A stretch of 64,000 nt of DNA from Erwinia persicina NBRC 102418 (lineage in GTDB: Bacteria; Pseudomonadota; Gammaproteobacteria; Enterobacterales; Enterobacteriaceae): the NCBI RefSeq assembly GCF_001571305.1, contig NZ_BCTN01000018.1:1-64000 (forward strand), in the 5' to 3' direction. How positions within the stretch are numbered: the first letter of the stretch is position 1; each line of letters opens with the position of its first letter. The translations under genes and the position numbers were made by a program. A model generated the notes under the pieces. That model made no database searches, was not told the origin of the DNA, and was given only the letters and a program-made list of their open reading frames with translations. Shown in pieces: positions 10,136-20,752 of this stretch.

Positions 10136-11026
10136 GTGATGATTAAGCAATACCTGCAAGTAACAAAACCAGGAATTATTTTCGGGAATTTAATTTCTGT
10201 CATCGGGGGATTCCTGCTGGCTTCTAAAGGCAGCATTGACTATTCCCTGTTTCTCTTCACCTTAGTCGGCGTCTCGCTGGTGGTTGCATCAGGTTGTGTT
10301 TATAACAACTTTATCGACCGTGATATCGACAAAAAAATGGAGAGAACCAAGAATCGGGTGCTGGTTAAAGGCCTCATCTCTCCGAAATTAAGCCTGGTTT
10401 ATGCAACCGTGTTAGGTATTGCTGGCTTCGCAATGCTGTATTTCGGAGCGAATCCGCTGGCCATGTGGCTGGCGGTGATGGGTTTTGTGGTTTATGTCGG
10501 CGTTTACAGCCTGTACATGAAGCGCAACTCCGTCTATGGCACTCTGATTGGCAGCCTTTCCGGTGCTGCGCCGCCAGTGATTGGCTACTGTGCTGTGACT
10601 AACCAGTTTGATGCCGGTGCATTGATCCTGCTGGCGATCTTTAGCCTGTGGCAGATGCCGCACTCGTATGCGATTGCGATCTTCCGCTTTAAAGATTACC
10701 AGGCAGCCAATATTCCGGTTCTGCCGGTAGTGAAAGGCATTTCGGTGGCAAAAAACCATATCACGCTGTATATCATCGCGTTTATGGTTGCCACACTGAT
10801 GCTGACGCTGGTGGGCTACGCCGGGTATAAATACCTGGTTGTTGCTGCGGCGGTCAGTGTCTGGTGGCTGGGAATGGCACTGTCAGGTTACAAAACTCAG
10901 AACGATCGCGTCTGGGCCCGTAAGCTGTTTGTGTTTTCGATTGTCGCCATCACCGCATTAAGCGTGATGATGTCGGTCGACTTTATGACCCCTGCCTCGA
11001 AAGACTTTCTGACTTACGTCAGCTAA
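10136..11026 (+). CDS. cyoE: CyoE, protoheme IX farnesyltransferase (heme O synthase)
   Basis: A 296-residue UbiA-superfamily prenyltransferase that converts heme b to heme o for CyoB. The Asp-rich motif [15 protein letters not shown] lies near residues 60-75 and the second loop motif [13 protein letters not shown] near residue 190. It starts at a GTG followed directly by an ATG (10139); E. coli CyoE also starts Met-Met, so either codon is possible. Last gene of the operon, with a terminator 22 nt downstream. Confidence 0.98.
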   Translation: MMIKQYLQVTKPGIIFGNLISVIGGFLLASKGSIDYSLFLFTLVGVSLVVASGCVYNNFIDRDIDKKMERTKNRVLVKGLISPKLSLVYATVLGIAGFAMLYFGANPLAMWLAVMGFVVYVGVYSLYMKRNSVYGTLIGSLSGAAPPVIGYCAVTNQFDAGALILLAIFSLWQMPHSYAIAIFRFKDYQAANIPVLPVVKGISVAKNHITLYIIAFMVATLMLTLVGYAGYKYLVVAAAVSVWWLGMALSGYKTQNDRVWARKLFVFSIVAITALSVMMSVDFMTPASKDFLTYVS

Positions 11027-11048
11027 CAGTTCGTACACATCACACTGA

Positions 11049-11077
11049 GGGCGCGATTATCGCGCCCTTTCTTTTTG
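11049..11077 (+). terminator. Rho-independent terminator of cyoABCDE
   Basis: The stem GGGCGCG/CGCGCCC with an ATTAT loop is followed by TTTCTTTTTG. Confidence 0.9.
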
Positions 11078-11157
11078 TTACCACTAACTAAAAAGTAATG
11101 TTTTACCCGCCCTCCCCTCACACATAAACTATGTGCATTCGACAGACTGAGGTAGTA

Positions 11158-12525
11158 ATGAACGATAATAAAATGACTCCGGTCGAGCTGCGTGCGACCT
11201 GGGGTTTGGGGACGGTTTTTTCCCTGCGTATGCTGGGAATGTTTATGGTGTTACCGGTCCTGACCACTTATGGCATGGCACTGCAGGGAGCAAGTGAAGC
11301 GTTAATTGGATTCGCCATTGGCATTTACGGCTTAGCGCAGGCCGTGTTCCAGATCCCCTTCGGACTTCTTTCCGACCGTATAGGCCGTAAACCGCTGATC
11401 GTCGGGGGCTTACTGATTTTTGTCTTGGGTAGCGTGATTGCTGCCATGACCACCTCGATCTGGGGCGTGATCCTCGGACGCGCCCTGCAGGGTTCCGGGG
11501 CGATTGCGGCAGCGGTAATGGCCCTGCTGTCTGACCTGACCCGTGAGCAGAACCGGACCAAAGCGATGGCGTTTATTGGTATCAGCTTCGGCGTCACCTT
11601 CGCGATTGCCATGGTGCTGGGACCGGTGATCACCCACGCCTTCGGCCTGCACGCGCTGTTCTGGATGATTGCGCTACTGGCCAGCGGCGGCATCGTGATC
11701 ACCCTGCTGGTGGTGCCGTCGGCCTCAAGCCACGTGCTGAATCGCGAATCCGGCATCGTGAAAGGCAGCATTCGTGATGTTCTCGCCAACGCCCGGCTGG
11801 TCAAACTGAATATCGGTATTCTCTGCCTGCATATTCTGCTGATGTCGAGCTTTGTCGCCCTGCCTGGACAGTTTGAGCAGGCGGGTCTGCCCGCTGCCGA
11901 GCACTGGAAGGTGTATCTGTTTACCATGCTGATCGCCTTCGCCAGCGTACTACCGTTTATTATTTACGCTGAAGTGAAGCGCCGGATGAAACGCGTGTTT
12001 GTTGGCTGCGTGGCGCTGATGCTGGTGGCGGAAGTCGTATTGTGGGGCGCAGGGAATCACTTCTGGACGCTGGTCGTTGGCGTGCAGCTTTTCTTCATCG
12101 GCTTTAATTTGATGGAGGCGATTTTGCCCTCACTGGTCAGCAAAGAGTCACCGCCAGGTTACAGGGGAACAGCCATGGGGATTTACTCTACGAGCCAGTT
12201 TATCGGTGTGGCGATTGGTGGCAGCATGGGCGGCTGGATTTATGGTCACGTTGACGCGCAGACGGTATTTTTGATCGGTGCGTTGATTGCAGCCGCCTGG
12301 CTGATGGTCAGTCTGACCATGCAGGAACCGCCTTACGTCAGTAGCCTGCGTATCACGCTTGAACAGAATAATGAAGATAAAGAACAGCTGGAACAGCGTC
12401 TGAAAGCGCAGCCGGGAGTCGCTGCGGTGTTTATCGTGCCTGAAGAGCGCAGCGCTTATGTCAAAATTGACAGTAAAATCACCAGCCGCGCCGACATTGA
12501 GAAACTGATCGCCGCAGGGGTATAA
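11158..12525 (+). CDS. yajR: YajR, MFS transporter with C-terminal YAM domain
   Basis: A 455-residue inner-membrane MFS transporter. Twelve helices are followed by a soluble ferredoxin-like YAM domain over about the last 65 residues, ending AYVKIDSKITSRADIEKL. Motif A of the family is seen as GLLSDRIGRKP near residue 70. The substrate of YajR is not established. The ATG at 11158 (MNDNKMTP) matches the E. coli start; nine upstream in-frame codons are unconserved. Monocistronic between cyoE and the convergent yajQ. Confidence 0.95.
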   Translation: MNDNKMTPVELRATWGLGTVFSLRMLGMFMVLPVLTTYGMALQGASEALIGFAIGIYGLAQAVFQIPFGLLSDRIGRKPLIVGGLLIFVLGSVIAAMTTSIWGVILGRALQGSGAIAAAVMALLSDLTREQNRTKAMAFIGISFGVTFAIAMVLGPVITHAFGLHALFWMIALLASGGIVITLLVVPSASSHVLNRESGIVKGSIRDVLANARLVKLNIGILCLHILLMSSFVALPGQFEQAGLPAAEHWKVYLFTMLIAFASVLPFIIYAEVKRRMKRVFVGCVALMLVAEVVLWGAGNHFWTLVVGVQLFFIGFNLMEAILPSLVSKESPPGYRGTAMGIYSTSQFIGVAIGGSMGGWIYGHVDAQTVFLIGALIAAAWLMVSLTMQEPPYVSSLRITLEQNNEDKEQLEQRLKAQPGVAAVFIVPEERSAYVKIDSKITSRADIEKLIAAGV

Positions 12526-12533
12526 GTGCGGCA

Positions 12534-12558
12534 GGCGGACCATAACGATTGGTCCGCC
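12534..12558 (+). terminator. Hairpin between convergent yajR and yajQ
   Basis: A perfect 9-bp stem (GGCGGACCA/TGGTCCGCC) with a 7-nt loop lies 8 nt past the yajR stop. It has no long T tract on either side, so efficiency is uncertain. Confidence 0.55.
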
Positions 12559-12640
12559 CCTTCATACCGCCATGGCCGACGCGGGTTATTAATTCTTAAG
12601 CGACGGCCGGGCCAGTCTTTCTTACGATCGGCCTGAGTGC

Positions 12641-13132
12641 CTAATCGCGGAAGTTTTTGAACTGGAACGGCTGCCCCAGATCCGCTTTCCTTACCAGCGC
12701 CATTGCACTTTGTAAGTCATCGCGCGACTTGCCAGTTACCCGCAGTTCATCACCCTGAATCTGAGTCTGGACCTTGATTTTGCTGTCTTTAATCTGCTTA
12801 ACCAGCTTTTTAGCGATGTCGGACTCAATGCCTTTTTTCATCTTCGCTTCGACACTCCAGCTTTTACCGCTGTGTTCAATCTGCTCAGGTACGTCCAGCG
12901 CAGCCCCTTCAATGCCACGCTTCAGCAGTTTTTCACGCAGAATATCCACCAGCTGTTTCACCTGGAAGTCGGACTCGCTTAATACTTTGATGGATTCATT
13001 TTTTTCATTCAGCTCGAAGCTGGCTTCTACACCGCGAAAATCAAAGCGGGTGGCAATCTCACGGTTAGCAATGTCTACCGCGTTACGCACTTCCTGCATA
13101 TCAATTTCAGAAACGATATCGAAAGATGGCAT
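12641..13132 (-). CDS. yajQ: YajQ family nucleotide-binding protein
   Basis: A 163-residue YajQ protein made of two ferredoxin-like domains. It begins [11 protein letters not shown] and ends with the conserved [13 protein letters not shown]. Family members bind nucleotides; in Xanthomonas a relative binds cyclic di-GMP. The role here is not shown by sequence. It is convergent with yajR and divergent from panE across about 125 bp. Confidence 0.96.
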   Translation of the reverse strand: MPSFDIVSEIDMQEVRNAVDIANREIATRFDFRGVEASFELNEKNESIKVLSESDFQVKQLVDILREKLLKRGIEGAALDVPEQIEHSGKSWSVEAKMKKGIESDIAKKLVKQIKDSKIKVQTQIQGDELRVTGKSRDDLQSAMALVRKADLGQPFQFKNFRD

Positions 13133-13259
13133 GATCTATTCTCCTGATACTAAAGTGACAGGCATAATACCTGCTTGCCGCAGGTAAATAAAACCGCTGG
13201 CGCTGAAAGCTATAATAATGAGCAGGACGGTTAACTCAACCCGCGTGCGGGGAGGAATA

Positions 13260-14180
13260 ATGAAAATTACCGTACTTGGATGCGGAGCGTTGGGGCAAAT
13301 CTGGTTAGCGGCTCTGGAACAACAGGGACATGAAGTGCAGGGATGGCTGCGGGTACCGCAACCCTATTGCTCGGTGAATGTTATCGGCCTGAATGGTCTG
13401 ACGCTCAATAAAACGTTTATTGCTAACGATCCGACCTTTCTGGCCGAATGTGAACTGCTGATTGTCACGCTGAAAGCGTGGCAGGTTTCTGAAGCCGTGA
13501 GAAATCTCCGGTCTGTACTGCCCGCCCACTGCCCGGTGCTGCTGCTACACAACGGCATGGGGACGCTGGATGAGCTGAAGGGCCTGCCCCAGCCCCTGCT
13601 GAAAGGGGTGACGACGCATGCTGCCCGTCGTGACGGCACGGTCATTGTCCATGTCGCTTCCGGGATTACCCATATTGGCCCGGCACTCCCCGCAGGCGTG
13701 GAGATGAGCGAACTGGCAGAGATACTGCACCGCGCTCTGCCGGACGTGGCATGGCACAATAATGTGGCTTCCGCCGCGTGGCAGAAGCTGGCGGTCAACT
13801 GTGTGATCAACCCTCTGAGTGTGTTTTACAACTGTACGAACGGTGAACTGGCGGAACATCGCCAGGAGATCGAAGCGCTGAGCAACGAGGTAGCCAGCGT
13901 CATGGAGCGTGAAGGCCAGCACACATCACGAGAGTGGCTGATTGATTACGTGCTGGAAGTCATCCGCAGTACGGCAGGCAATACCTCGTCGATGCTGCAG
14001 GATATTCGTGCAAAGCGCCGCACCGAGATTGATTACATCAACGGCTATGTCATCCGCCGTGCACGCGCGCAGGGGCTGACAACACCGGAAAACAGCCGCC
14101 TCTATGAATTTATTAAACGTAAGGAACAAGATTATGACCGCGAAACCATCGGTTCTGGTTTGCCTGGCACCTGGGAGTGA
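13260..14180 (+). CDS. panE: PanE, 2-dehydropantoate 2-reductase
   Basis: A 306-residue NADPH-dependent reductase that makes pantoate in the coenzyme A pathway. The Rossmann motif GCGALG sits at residues 7-12. The C-terminal helical domain contains [11 protein letters not shown] with the catalytic Lys of the family. The ATG at 13260, after a GGGGAGGAATA ribosome site, is chosen over an upstream in-frame start. The 3' end overlaps yajL by 47 nt in another frame, so the two are likely co-transcribed. Confidence 0.96.
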   Translation: MKITVLGCGALGQIWLAALEQQGHEVQGWLRVPQPYCSVNVIGLNGLTLNKTFIANDPTFLAECELLIVTLKAWQVSEAVRNLRSVLPAHCPVLLLHNGMGTLDELKGLPQPLLKGVTTHAARRDGTVIVHVASGITHIGPALPAGVEMSELAEILHRALPDVAWHNNVASAAWQKLAVNCVINPLSVFYNCTNGELAEHRQEIEALSNEVASVMEREGQHTSREWLIDYVLEVIRSTAGNTSSMLQDIRAKRRTEIDYINGYVIRRARAQGLTTPENSRLYEFIKRKEQDYDRETIGSGLPGTWE

Positions 14181-14730
14181 AGAGACCGAGGCCGTCACCA
14201 CCATTGACTTACTGGTGCGCGCCGGGCTGAAAGTGGTCACGGCCAGCGTAGCGGATGATGGCAACTGCGAAATAGTCTGTTCCCGTGGCGTCCGGCTGCT
14301 GGCCGATGCTCCACTGGTGGAAGTTGCCGATGATGACTACGCCGCCATTGTGCTGCCCGGCGGGTTAAAAGGCGCAGAGTGCTTTCGCGACAGCCCGCTG
14401 CTGGTCGAAACGGTCCGCCAGTTTAATCAGTCAGGACGCATTGTCGCGGCAATCTGCGCCGCAGCCGGGACAGTCCTGATCCCACACGATCTTTTTCCCG
14501 TCGGCAATATGACCGGCTATCCCGGTCTGAAAGAGACCATCCCTGAAGAAAAGTGGATGGATCGTCGCGTGGTGTGGGATCGTCGCGTCAACCTGCTGAC
14601 CAGCCAGGGGCCGGGCACCGCGATCGATTTCGCCCTGAAGCTGATTGATTTAGTGGCAGGAAAAGAGAAAGCGCGCGAGGTGGCAGAGCAGATGGTTCTG
14701 GCCGCCGGGATTTACGACTACCGCGATTGA
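14134..14730 (+). CDS. yajL: YajL, DJ-1/ThiJ family protein
   Basis: A 198-residue DJ-1/PfpI-superfamily protein (E. coli YajL 196). The nucleophile elbow AAICAAAG carries the redox-sensitive Cys108, with Glu16 in the conserved PGSEETEA segment. E. coli YajL is associated with oxidative-stress protection and chaperone or deglycase activity, the latter being debated. The ATG at 14134 with an AAGGAAC ribosome site fits the family start, inside the end of panE. Confidence 0.95.
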   Translation: MTAKPSVLVCLAPGSEETEAVTTIDLLVRAGLKVVTASVADDGNCEIVCSRGVRLLADAPLVEVADDDYAAIVLPGGLKGAECFRDSPLLVETVRQFNQSGRIVAAICAAAGTVLIPHDLFPVGNMTGYPGLKETIPEEKWMDRRVVWDRRVNLLTSQGPGTAIDFALKLIDLVAGKEKAREVAEQMVLAAGIYDYRD

Positions 14731-14744
14731 AATATTGTCAGTTT

Positions 14745-14882
14745 GCGGCCGGACGCACCCGATGCCGGCCGCGCAGCCCGTTCGCATCCGGTCAGCACAC
14801 AGCCTCCACAGCGTACATCAGTACGTGAGGAGGGCGAGCACTGCCCGGGCACGAAATGGCCAGTAAGCCAGAATGGCACTGA
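14745..14882. repeat. Possible dispersed intergenic repeat element
   Basis: This GC-rich gap between convergent yajL and thiI has no gene. It contains the inverted repeat GCGTAC-ATCA-GTACGT followed by GAGGAGGGCGAGCACTG, the palindrome TGCCCGGGCA and repeated TGGC/GCCA motifs. The core resembles, from memory, an intergenic element found in many copies in Erwinia, Pantoea and related genomes. Only one copy lies in this window, so repetition is not shown here. Confidence 0.4.
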
Positions 14883-14883
14883 C

Positions 14884-16332
14884 TTAAGGACGATACACTT
14901 TAACGTTTTTGAAGCCCTGCTCGTGCAGATACAGCGCCTGCAAACGGCTCATGACGCCGCGCTCACAGTACAACAGCCAGGTCTTCTGCTGATCGAGATC
15001 GCCAAACTGAGTACCCAGCTTGTAGAAGGGCAGCGGTTTCACTTCCACCCCCGTCAGCATCAGCGGACGAGCATCCTGCTCGTCACTGGAGCGGATATCC
15101 AGGATCACATCGTTTTCAGCGAACGAATCCACAGTTTCCACTTCTACCACTTCTTCTTCGGTCTTTTCTGCGATTTCACGGATATCGACGTTCGTCGCTT
15201 CATCGACCATGCGATCCAGAATGCTGAAGTCAAAGTGCTGCTCTTCCGCTTCGATTTTCTCTTTAACAGCCTTAACCGTCGGGCTTTTCGAGATCACCCC
15301 GCAGTATTCCGGCATGGTACGGGCAAAATCTTCCGTTCCGATCTCGCGGGCAACTTTGATGATGTGCTCTTTGTCATGAGAGATCAGCGGGCGCAGGATC
15401 AGCGTATCGCTGGCGTTGTCGATCAGGCGCAGGTTGGTCAGCGTCTGACTGGATACCTGGCCCAGTGCCTCACCGGTCACCAGTGCCTGTACGCCATAGC
15501 GCTCGGCCACTTTCGATGCCGCACGCACCATCATGCGCTTCAGCACCACGCCCATCTGGCCGTCGTCCACTTTTTCGAGGATCTCCCCGACAACCGGCTC
15601 AAAGTTAATCGCCACAAAACGCACGCGGTGCGAACTGCCGTAACGCTTCCATAAATAGTGGGCCACCTGACGAACACCGATCTCATGCGCGGCACCGCCG
15701 AGATTAAAGAAGCAGTAGTGCACACGGCAGCCGCGGCGCATCAGCATATAGCTGGAGACGCCCGAGTCGAAGCCGCCCGAGATCAGCGACAGCACATCTT
15801 CCTGCGTACCAATCGGATAACCGCCAATCCCTTCATAGCGCGCAGTAACCAGAATCAGGCGATCGTCTTCAATTTCCAGATTCACGGTGACATCAGGGCG
15901 ATTTAACTGCACCTGTGCCGTCGCAACGTGCTGGTTAAGGCCACCACCGACATAGCGCTCCACATCCTGCGAACTGAACGCGTGCTTACCACGACGCTTC
16001 ACACGCACACTGAAGGTTTTACCCTCAATGCGCTCGCGGTTCATTTCCAGAACCTGCTCAAAGATATGATGTACATCGGTATATGAACGGTCTTCTACCG
16101 CCAGCACATGGTGAATACCCGGGATTCGCGTCAGTTCAGCCACGATGGCTTCACGCTGATTTTCGTCTTTGGCGCGCACTTCGATATTGTCCCAGTGGCG
16201 CACAACGGCGAGGGTTTCATCGAAGGGTTTGAGAACGTTGCGGATATTACCGGTGAGGATTTTGATAAAACGCAGGCGTACTGACTGACTTTTAATCGTA
16301 ATTTCAGGGAATAACTTAATGATAAACTTCAT
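14884..16332 (-). CDS. thiI: ThiI, tRNA 4-thiouridine synthase / thiamine thiazole sulfur carrier
   Basis: A 482-residue enzyme matching E. coli ThiI in length. An N-terminal ferredoxin-like and THUMP region binds tRNA. The PP-loop pyrophosphatase domain has [10 protein letters not shown] near residue 180. A C-terminal rhodanese domain holds the persulfide-forming Cys in [10 protein letters not shown]. It makes s4U8 in tRNA and passes sulfur to thiazole synthesis. It is divergent from xseB-ispA-dxs, an arrangement tying it to the thiamine and isoprenoid precursor DXP. Confidence 0.98.
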   Translation of the reverse strand: MKFIIKLFPEITIKSQSVRLRFIKILTGNIRNVLKPFDETLAVVRHWDNIEVRAKDENQREAIVAELTRIPGIHHVLAVEDRSYTDVHHIFEQVLEMNRERIEGKTFSVRVKRRGKHAFSSQDVERYVGGGLNQHVATAQVQLNRPDVTVNLEIEDDRLILVTARYEGIGGYPIGTQEDVLSLISGGFDSGVSSYMLMRRGCRVHYCFFNLGGAAHEIGVRQVAHYLWKRYGSSHRVRFVAINFEPVVGEILEKVDDGQMGVVLKRMMVRAASKVAERYGVQALVTGEALGQVSSQTLTNLRLIDNASDTLILRPLISHDKEHIIKVAREIGTEDFARTMPEYCGVISKSPTVKAVKEKIEAEEQHFDFSILDRMVDEATNVDIREIAEKTEEEVVEVETVDSFAENDVILDIRSSDEQDARPLMLTGVEVKPLPFYKLGTQFGDLDQQKTWLLYCERGVMSRLQALYLHEQGFKNVKVYRP

Positions 16333-16588
16333 AGCGGCATGTATTCGTCAGGTAATTAAGTGCTGAACAGCATGGCACTTAACTGATAAAATCAGAGTCT
16401 TGCAAATTGGCTTACGCCCTTTGCATCCAGGCGCAGTAGTATATCATCTTTGTACAGTGGCTGCTTCTTCATCTGCTGCCCTGATTACCCTTCCCTGATG
16501 TGTGAAAAATGCAGGGATATTTTGCTAATCATTTGTCATCAGCTACCATGAGCCTTTACTGATGAAAAATGATAAGTCAGGATTAAAC

Positions 16589-16831
16589 ATGCCGAAAAAA
16601 GCCGAACAGCCTGTCAGTTTCGAAACATCACTGCAGCAGCTGGAACAGATTGTTACCCATCTTGAGAGCGGCAGTCTTCCCCTGGAAGAAGCGCTGAATG
16701 AATTTGAACGGGGCGTGCAACTGGCGCGTAACGGGCAGAAAACACTGCAGCAGGCTGAACAGCGTGTACAGATTTTACTCAGCGAAGATAAAGACGCTGA
16801 CCTGACGCCTTACCTGCCGGAAAATGACTGA
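16589..16831 (+). CDS. xseB: XseB, exodeoxyribonuclease VII small subunit
   Basis: An 80-residue subunit, identical in length to E. coli XseB. The helical hairpin contains the conserved [25 protein letters not shown] stretch (two short motifs, LESG and LEEAL, are the hallmark). It assembles with XseA for single-strand DNA degradation. The ATG at 16589 (MPKKAEQP) matches the family; an earlier in-frame ATG adds nine residues. The stop overlaps the ispA start (ATGA-type). Confidence 0.95.
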   Translation: MPKKAEQPVSFETSLQQLEQIVTHLESGSLPLEEALNEFERGVQLARNGQKTLQQAEQRVQILLSEDKDADLTPYLPEND

Positions 16832-17730
16832 TGGATTTCAATGTGTTACTCACCGCGCACTATCAGCGGGTGAATGCCGCACTGCAACGGTTTATTTCGT
16901 TATTGCCCTTTCAGAGTAGTCCTCTGGTGAATGCGATGGAATATGGGGCACTATTAGGGGGTAAACGATTACGCCCCTTCCTGGTGTACGCAACGGGCCA
17001 AATGCTACGCGCTGACGATGCGGCGCTTGATGCGCCTGCAGCCGCCGTGGAATGCATTCATGCGTATTCCCTGATCCACGACGATTTACCCGCGATGGAT
17101 GATGACAGTCTGCGTCGCGGACAACCCACCTGCCATATAAAGTTTGGCGAGGATTCTGCCATTCTTGCAGGGGATGCCTTACAGACTCTGGCCTTTTCTA
17201 TTCTTGCCGACACGCCGATGCCCGGTGTAACGGCGGAAGCCCGTATCGCGATGCTGTCAGAGCTGGCCCAGGCCAGCGGTGTGGCCGGGATGTGTGGCGG
17301 GCAGGCTCTGGATCTGGCCGCAGAAGGGAAACAGGTCAGTTTGCACGAGCTGGAACAGATCCATCGTCATAAAACAGGCGCGCTGATCCGTTCTGCAGTG
17401 CGACTGGGTGCCCTGACCGCCGGTGAGCACGGACGCGCTGCCCTGCCCGCTCTCGATCGTTATGCCAGTGCGATTGGCCTGGCATTTCAGGTACAGGACG
17501 ATATTCTGGATGTCATCGGCGATACCGCCGTACTCGGTAAACGGCAGGGAGCCGATCAGCAGTTAGGCAAAAGTACCTATCCGGCGTTAATGGGGCTGGA
17601 TAATGCCAGGAAAAAAGCATGGGATCTCTACCAGGAATCCCTCAGCGCATTAGAAACGCTTGCCGCACAGTCTTACGACACCGCCCCACTGAGGGCGCTG
17701 GCAGGCTTTATAATTGAACGCGATAAATAA
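16831..17730 (+). CDS. ispA: IspA, farnesyl diphosphate synthase
   Basis: A 299-residue prenyltransferase that condenses IPP with DMAPP and GPP to farnesyl diphosphate. The first Asp-rich motif DDLPAMDDD lies near residue 85 and the second, DDILDV, near residue 225. It is coupled to xseB by a one-base overlap and followed 19 nt later by dxs. Enzymes of isoprenoid supply are thus translated together. Confidence 0.98.
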   Translation: MDFNVLLTAHYQRVNAALQRFISLLPFQSSPLVNAMEYGALLGGKRLRPFLVYATGQMLRADDAALDAPAAAVECIHAYSLIHDDLPAMDDDSLRRGQPTCHIKFGEDSAILAGDALQTLAFSILADTPMPGVTAEARIAMLSELAQASGVAGMCGGQALDLAAEGKQVSLHELEQIHRHKTGALIRSAVRLGALTAGEHGRAALPALDRYASAIGLAFQVQDDILDVIGDTAVLGKRQGADQQLGKSTYPALMGLDNARKKAWDLYQESLSALETLAAQSYDTAPLRALAGFIIERDK

Positions 17731-17749
17731 CTTCCAAATGAGTCTCTGA

Positions 17750-19615
17750 ATGAGTTTTGAACCTGCAAAATACCCGACGCTTGCTCTGGCAAGCACGGTG
17801 CAAGAATTACGTTTGCTACCGAAAGAGAGTCTGCCAAAACTCTGTGACGAGCTACGCCAGTATCTGCTCGACAGCGTTAGCCGCTCCAGCGGTCATTTTG
17901 CGTCTGGTCTTGGTGTGGTAGAACTCACCGTTGCCCTGCACTACGTCTATAACACGCCGTTTGATCATCTTGTGTGGGATGTGGGCCATCAGGCCTATCC
18001 GCATAAAATCCTGACCGGGCGTCGCGATCGCATCGGTACCATCCGCCAGAAAAATGGCCTGCATCCTTTCCCGTGGCGCGATGAAAGTGAATATGACGTG
18101 CTTAACGTCGGCCACTCGTCCACCTCCATCAGTGCCGGTCTCGGTATGGCTGTGGCCGCCGGGAAAGAAGGAAAAGATCGCCGTACCGCCTGTGTCATTG
18201 GCGATGGTGCGATCACCGCGGGCATGGCGTTCGAAGCGATGAACCACGCCGGGGATATTAAAGCCGACCTGCTGGTGGTGCTGAACGACAATGAAATGTC
18301 GATCTCAGAAAACGTCGGAGCACTGAACAACCGCCTCGCGCAGATCCTGTCCGGCAAGACCTATTCACGTCTGCGTGAAGGTGGCAAAAAAGTACTGGGC
18401 GGCCTGCCGCCGATCAAAGAGTTGGTCAAACGCACCGAAGAACACCTGAAAGGAATGGTGGTGCCGGGCACGCTGTTCGAAGAGCTGGGCTTTAATTACA
18501 TCGGCCCTGTTGACGGTCACGATGTGCTGGCGCTGGTACAGACGCTGCGCAATATGCGTGCACTGAAAGGCCCGCAGTTCCTGCACGTGATGACGAAAAA
18601 AGGTAAAGGCTACGCCCCGGCTGAGAAAGATCCGATTAGCTGGCACGCGGTGCCGAAATTCGACCCTGCCAGCGGTTTACTGCCCAAAAGTGCGGAAGGT
18701 CTGCCAAGCTACTCGAAAATTTTCGGCCAGTGGCTGAGTGAAACCGCCGCAGAAGACAGTAAGCTGATGGCCGTCACCCCAGCCATGCGTGAGGGATCGG
18801 GTATGGTCAGCTTCTCACGCGATTATCCGCAGCAGTATTTTGATGTGGCGATTGCTGAACAGCATGCGGTAACCTTTGCCGCCGGGCTGGCCATCGGCGG
18901 CTATAAGCCGGTGGTGGCGATCTATTCCACCTTCCTGCAGCGCGCCTATGATCAGCTGATCCATGACGTGGCAATCCAGAAGCTACCGGTGCTGTTTGCC
19001 ATCGATCGCGGTGGCATTGTCGGTGCCGACGGTCAGACACATCAGGGCGCATTCGACATCGCCTTCCTGCGCTGTATTCCAAACATGGTGATCATGACGC
19101 CAAGCGATGAAAACGAGTGCCGCCAGATGCTGTATACCGGCTATCATCACGACAGTGGACCCAGTGCGGTACGCTACCCGCGCGGCAGCGGAACCGGTGC
19201 GGCGCTGGAGCCGCTGGCCTCACTGCCGCTGGGTAAGGGACGCACGCTGCGTGAAGGAAGCGGGCTGGCAATTCTCAACTTCGGCACGCTGCTGCCGGAA
19301 GCCGCTGCTGTTGCCGAGGCGCTGAATGCCACGCTGGTGGATATGCGCTTTGTGAAACCCCTGGATGACGCGCTGATCCTCGAACTGGCCGCCAGCCATG
19401 ATGCGCTGATCACACTTGAAGAAGGGGCCATTAAAGGCGGAGCCGGAAGTGGAGTGAATGAGCTGCTGATGGCTAAGCGCCGGCCAGTTCCGGTGCTGAA
19501 TATCGGCCTGCCGGATGCCTTTATTCCCCAGGGAACGCAGGATGAAATCCGTGCCGATTACCTGCTGGATGCCGCCGGTATCCGCCAGCAGATCGAGACC
19601 TGGCTGGCACAGTAA
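17750..19615 (+). CDS. dxs: Dxs, 1-deoxy-D-xylulose-5-phosphate synthase
   Basis: A 621-residue thiamine-diphosphate transketolase-like enzyme (E. coli 620). It joins pyruvate and glyceraldehyde 3-phosphate to give DXP for isoprenoids, thiamine and pyridoxal. The ThDP-binding [13 protein letters not shown] motif lies near residue 150 with a downstream [22 protein letters not shown] and the [16 protein letters not shown] segment are in the C-terminal half. Final gene of xseB-ispA-dxs, with a strong terminator. Confidence 0.99.
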   Translation: MSFEPAKYPTLALASTVQELRLLPKESLPKLCDELRQYLLDSVSRSSGHFASGLGVVELTVALHYVYNTPFDHLVWDVGHQAYPHKILTGRRDRIGTIRQKNGLHPFPWRDESEYDVLNVGHSSTSISAGLGMAVAAGKEGKDRRTACVIGDGAITAGMAFEAMNHAGDIKADLLVVLNDNEMSISENVGALNNRLAQILSGKTYSRLREGGKKVLGGLPPIKELVKRTEEHLKGMVVPGTLFEELGFNYIGPVDGHDVLALVQTLRNMRALKGPQFLHVMTKKGKGYAPAEKDPISWHAVPKFDPASGLLPKSAEGLPSYSKIFGQWLSETAAEDSKLMAVTPAMREGSGMVSFSRDYPQQYFDVAIAEQHAVTFAAGLAIGGYKPVVAIYSTFLQRAYDQLIHDVAIQKLPVLFAIDRGGIVGADGQTHQGAFDIAFLRCIPNMVIMTPSDENECRQMLYTGYHHDSGPSAVRYPRGSGTGAALEPLASLPLGKGRTLREGSGLAILNFGTLLPEAAAVAEALNATLVDMRFVKPLDDALILELAASHDALITLEEGAIKGGAGSGVNELLMAKRRPVPVLNIGLPDAFIPQGTQDEIRADYLLDAAGIRQQIETWLAQ

Positions 19616-19640
19616 TTCTGCCGCTAAAGTGTTACAACGT

Positions 19641-19668
19641 GCTCCCTTCCCCGGGAGCTTTTTTTTGC
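19641..19668 (+). terminator. Rho-independent terminator of dxs
   Basis: The stem GCTCCC/GGGAGC with a TTCCCC loop is followed by eight T residues. Confidence 0.92.
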
Positions 19669-19706
19669 CTGCTATTCTTAATGAATGATTAATAGCAGGA
19701 GTCCGC

Positions 19707-20681
19707 ATGAAAACCCTTCAGTTAGCCAATACCGATCTGACCGTTTCCCGCCTGTGCCTGGGCTGCATGACCTATGGTGAACCCGACCGGGGCCGCCATG
19801 CCTGGACGCTGCCCGAAGAGAGTAGCCGCCCGCTGATCCGCCAGGCACTGGAAGCCGGCATCAACTTTTTTGACACCGCTAACAGCTACTCTGACGGCAG
19901 TAGCGAAGAAATTGTGGGCCGGGCCCTGCGGGAATTTACCCGGCGTGATGAGGTCGTCGTTGCGACAAAAGTCTATTTCCCGATGAGCAACCTGGCCGGC
20001 GGCCTGTCGCGCGCCAGTATCATGCAGTCCATTGATGACAGCCTGCAGCGCCTGGGAATGGAGTACGTCGATCTGCTGCAAATCCACCGCTGGGATTACG
20101 AGACGCCGCTCGAAGAGACGCTGGAAGCCCTGCATGACGTGGTTAAAGCGGGTAAAGCACGTTACATCGGTGCGTCCTCCATGCACCCGGAACAGTTTGA
20201 GCGCGCGCTGCAGACGGCAGACAGCAACAGCTGGACGCGTTTTGTCACCATGCAGGATCAGTACAACCTGATCCAGCGCGAGGAGGAGCGTGAAATGCAT
20301 CCTCTGTGCCTGAAAGAAAATATTGCCGTACTGCCCTGGAGCCCGCTGGCCCGCGGCCGTCTTACACGCCCATGGGGGGAAACCACCGCCCGTTCCGTAT
20401 CGGATGAATACGGCGAAACGCTCTACAACCAGAGTGAGCAGAATGATGCAGAAATTGCAGAAAGGCTGGCTAACATTGCCCGGGATAAAGGCGTGAGTCG
20501 TGCGCAAATCGCGCTGGCCTGGCTGTTGAGTAAACCCGTGGTGGCTGCACCGATCATTGGCGCTTCGCGCAGTGAACAACTGGAAGATTTGGTGAGAGCA
20601 GTGGACGTTGAATTAACGCAGGAAGAGATTTTTGAACTGGAAAGCGTCTATCAGCCGCACCCGGTCGTCGGGTTTGAATAA
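19707..20681 (+). CDS. yajO: YajO-like aldo/keto reductase
   Basis: A 324-residue member of the aldo/keto reductase superfamily with the TIM-barrel features NFFDTANSYSDGSSEE (catalytic Asp and Tyr), KVYFP (Lys) and LLQIHRWD (His). The C-terminal NADPH site includes PIIGASRSEQ. E. coli YajO lies at the same place beside dxs and has been linked to DXP/thiamine-related sugar chemistry, though its physiological substrate is unsettled. Confidence 0.93.
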   Translation: MKTLQLANTDLTVSRLCLGCMTYGEPDRGRHAWTLPEESSRPLIRQALEAGINFFDTANSYSDGSSEEIVGRALREFTRRDEVVVATKVYFPMSNLAGGLSRASIMQSIDDSLQRLGMEYVDLLQIHRWDYETPLEETLEALHDVVKAGKARYIGASSMHPEQFERALQTADSNSWTRFVTMQDQYNLIQREEEREMHPLCLKENIAVLPWSPLARGRLTRPWGETTARSVSDEYGETLYNQSEQNDAEIAERLANIARDKGVSRAQIALAWLLSKPVVAAPIIGASRSEQLEDLVRAVDVELTQEEIFELESVYQPHPVVGFE

Positions 20682-20719
20682 CCCCGGGGTGAAGGGTTCA
20701 CCGGGCTGACCGTTATAAA

Positions 20720-20746
20720 GGGCCGGTCGCAACAACAGGCCGGCCC
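20720..20746. terminator. Hairpin between convergent yajO and pgpA
   Basis: GGGCCGG and CCGGCCC form a 7-bp GC stem with a 13-nt loop. On the minus strand it is followed by CTTTATAA, so it more likely ends pgpA. Confidence 0.5.
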
Positions 20747-20752
20747 CCTGCA

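Noticed and set aside
14743-15654. 303-codon plus-strand frame opposite thiI
   Set aside because: Mostly antisense to thiI and lacking any family features.
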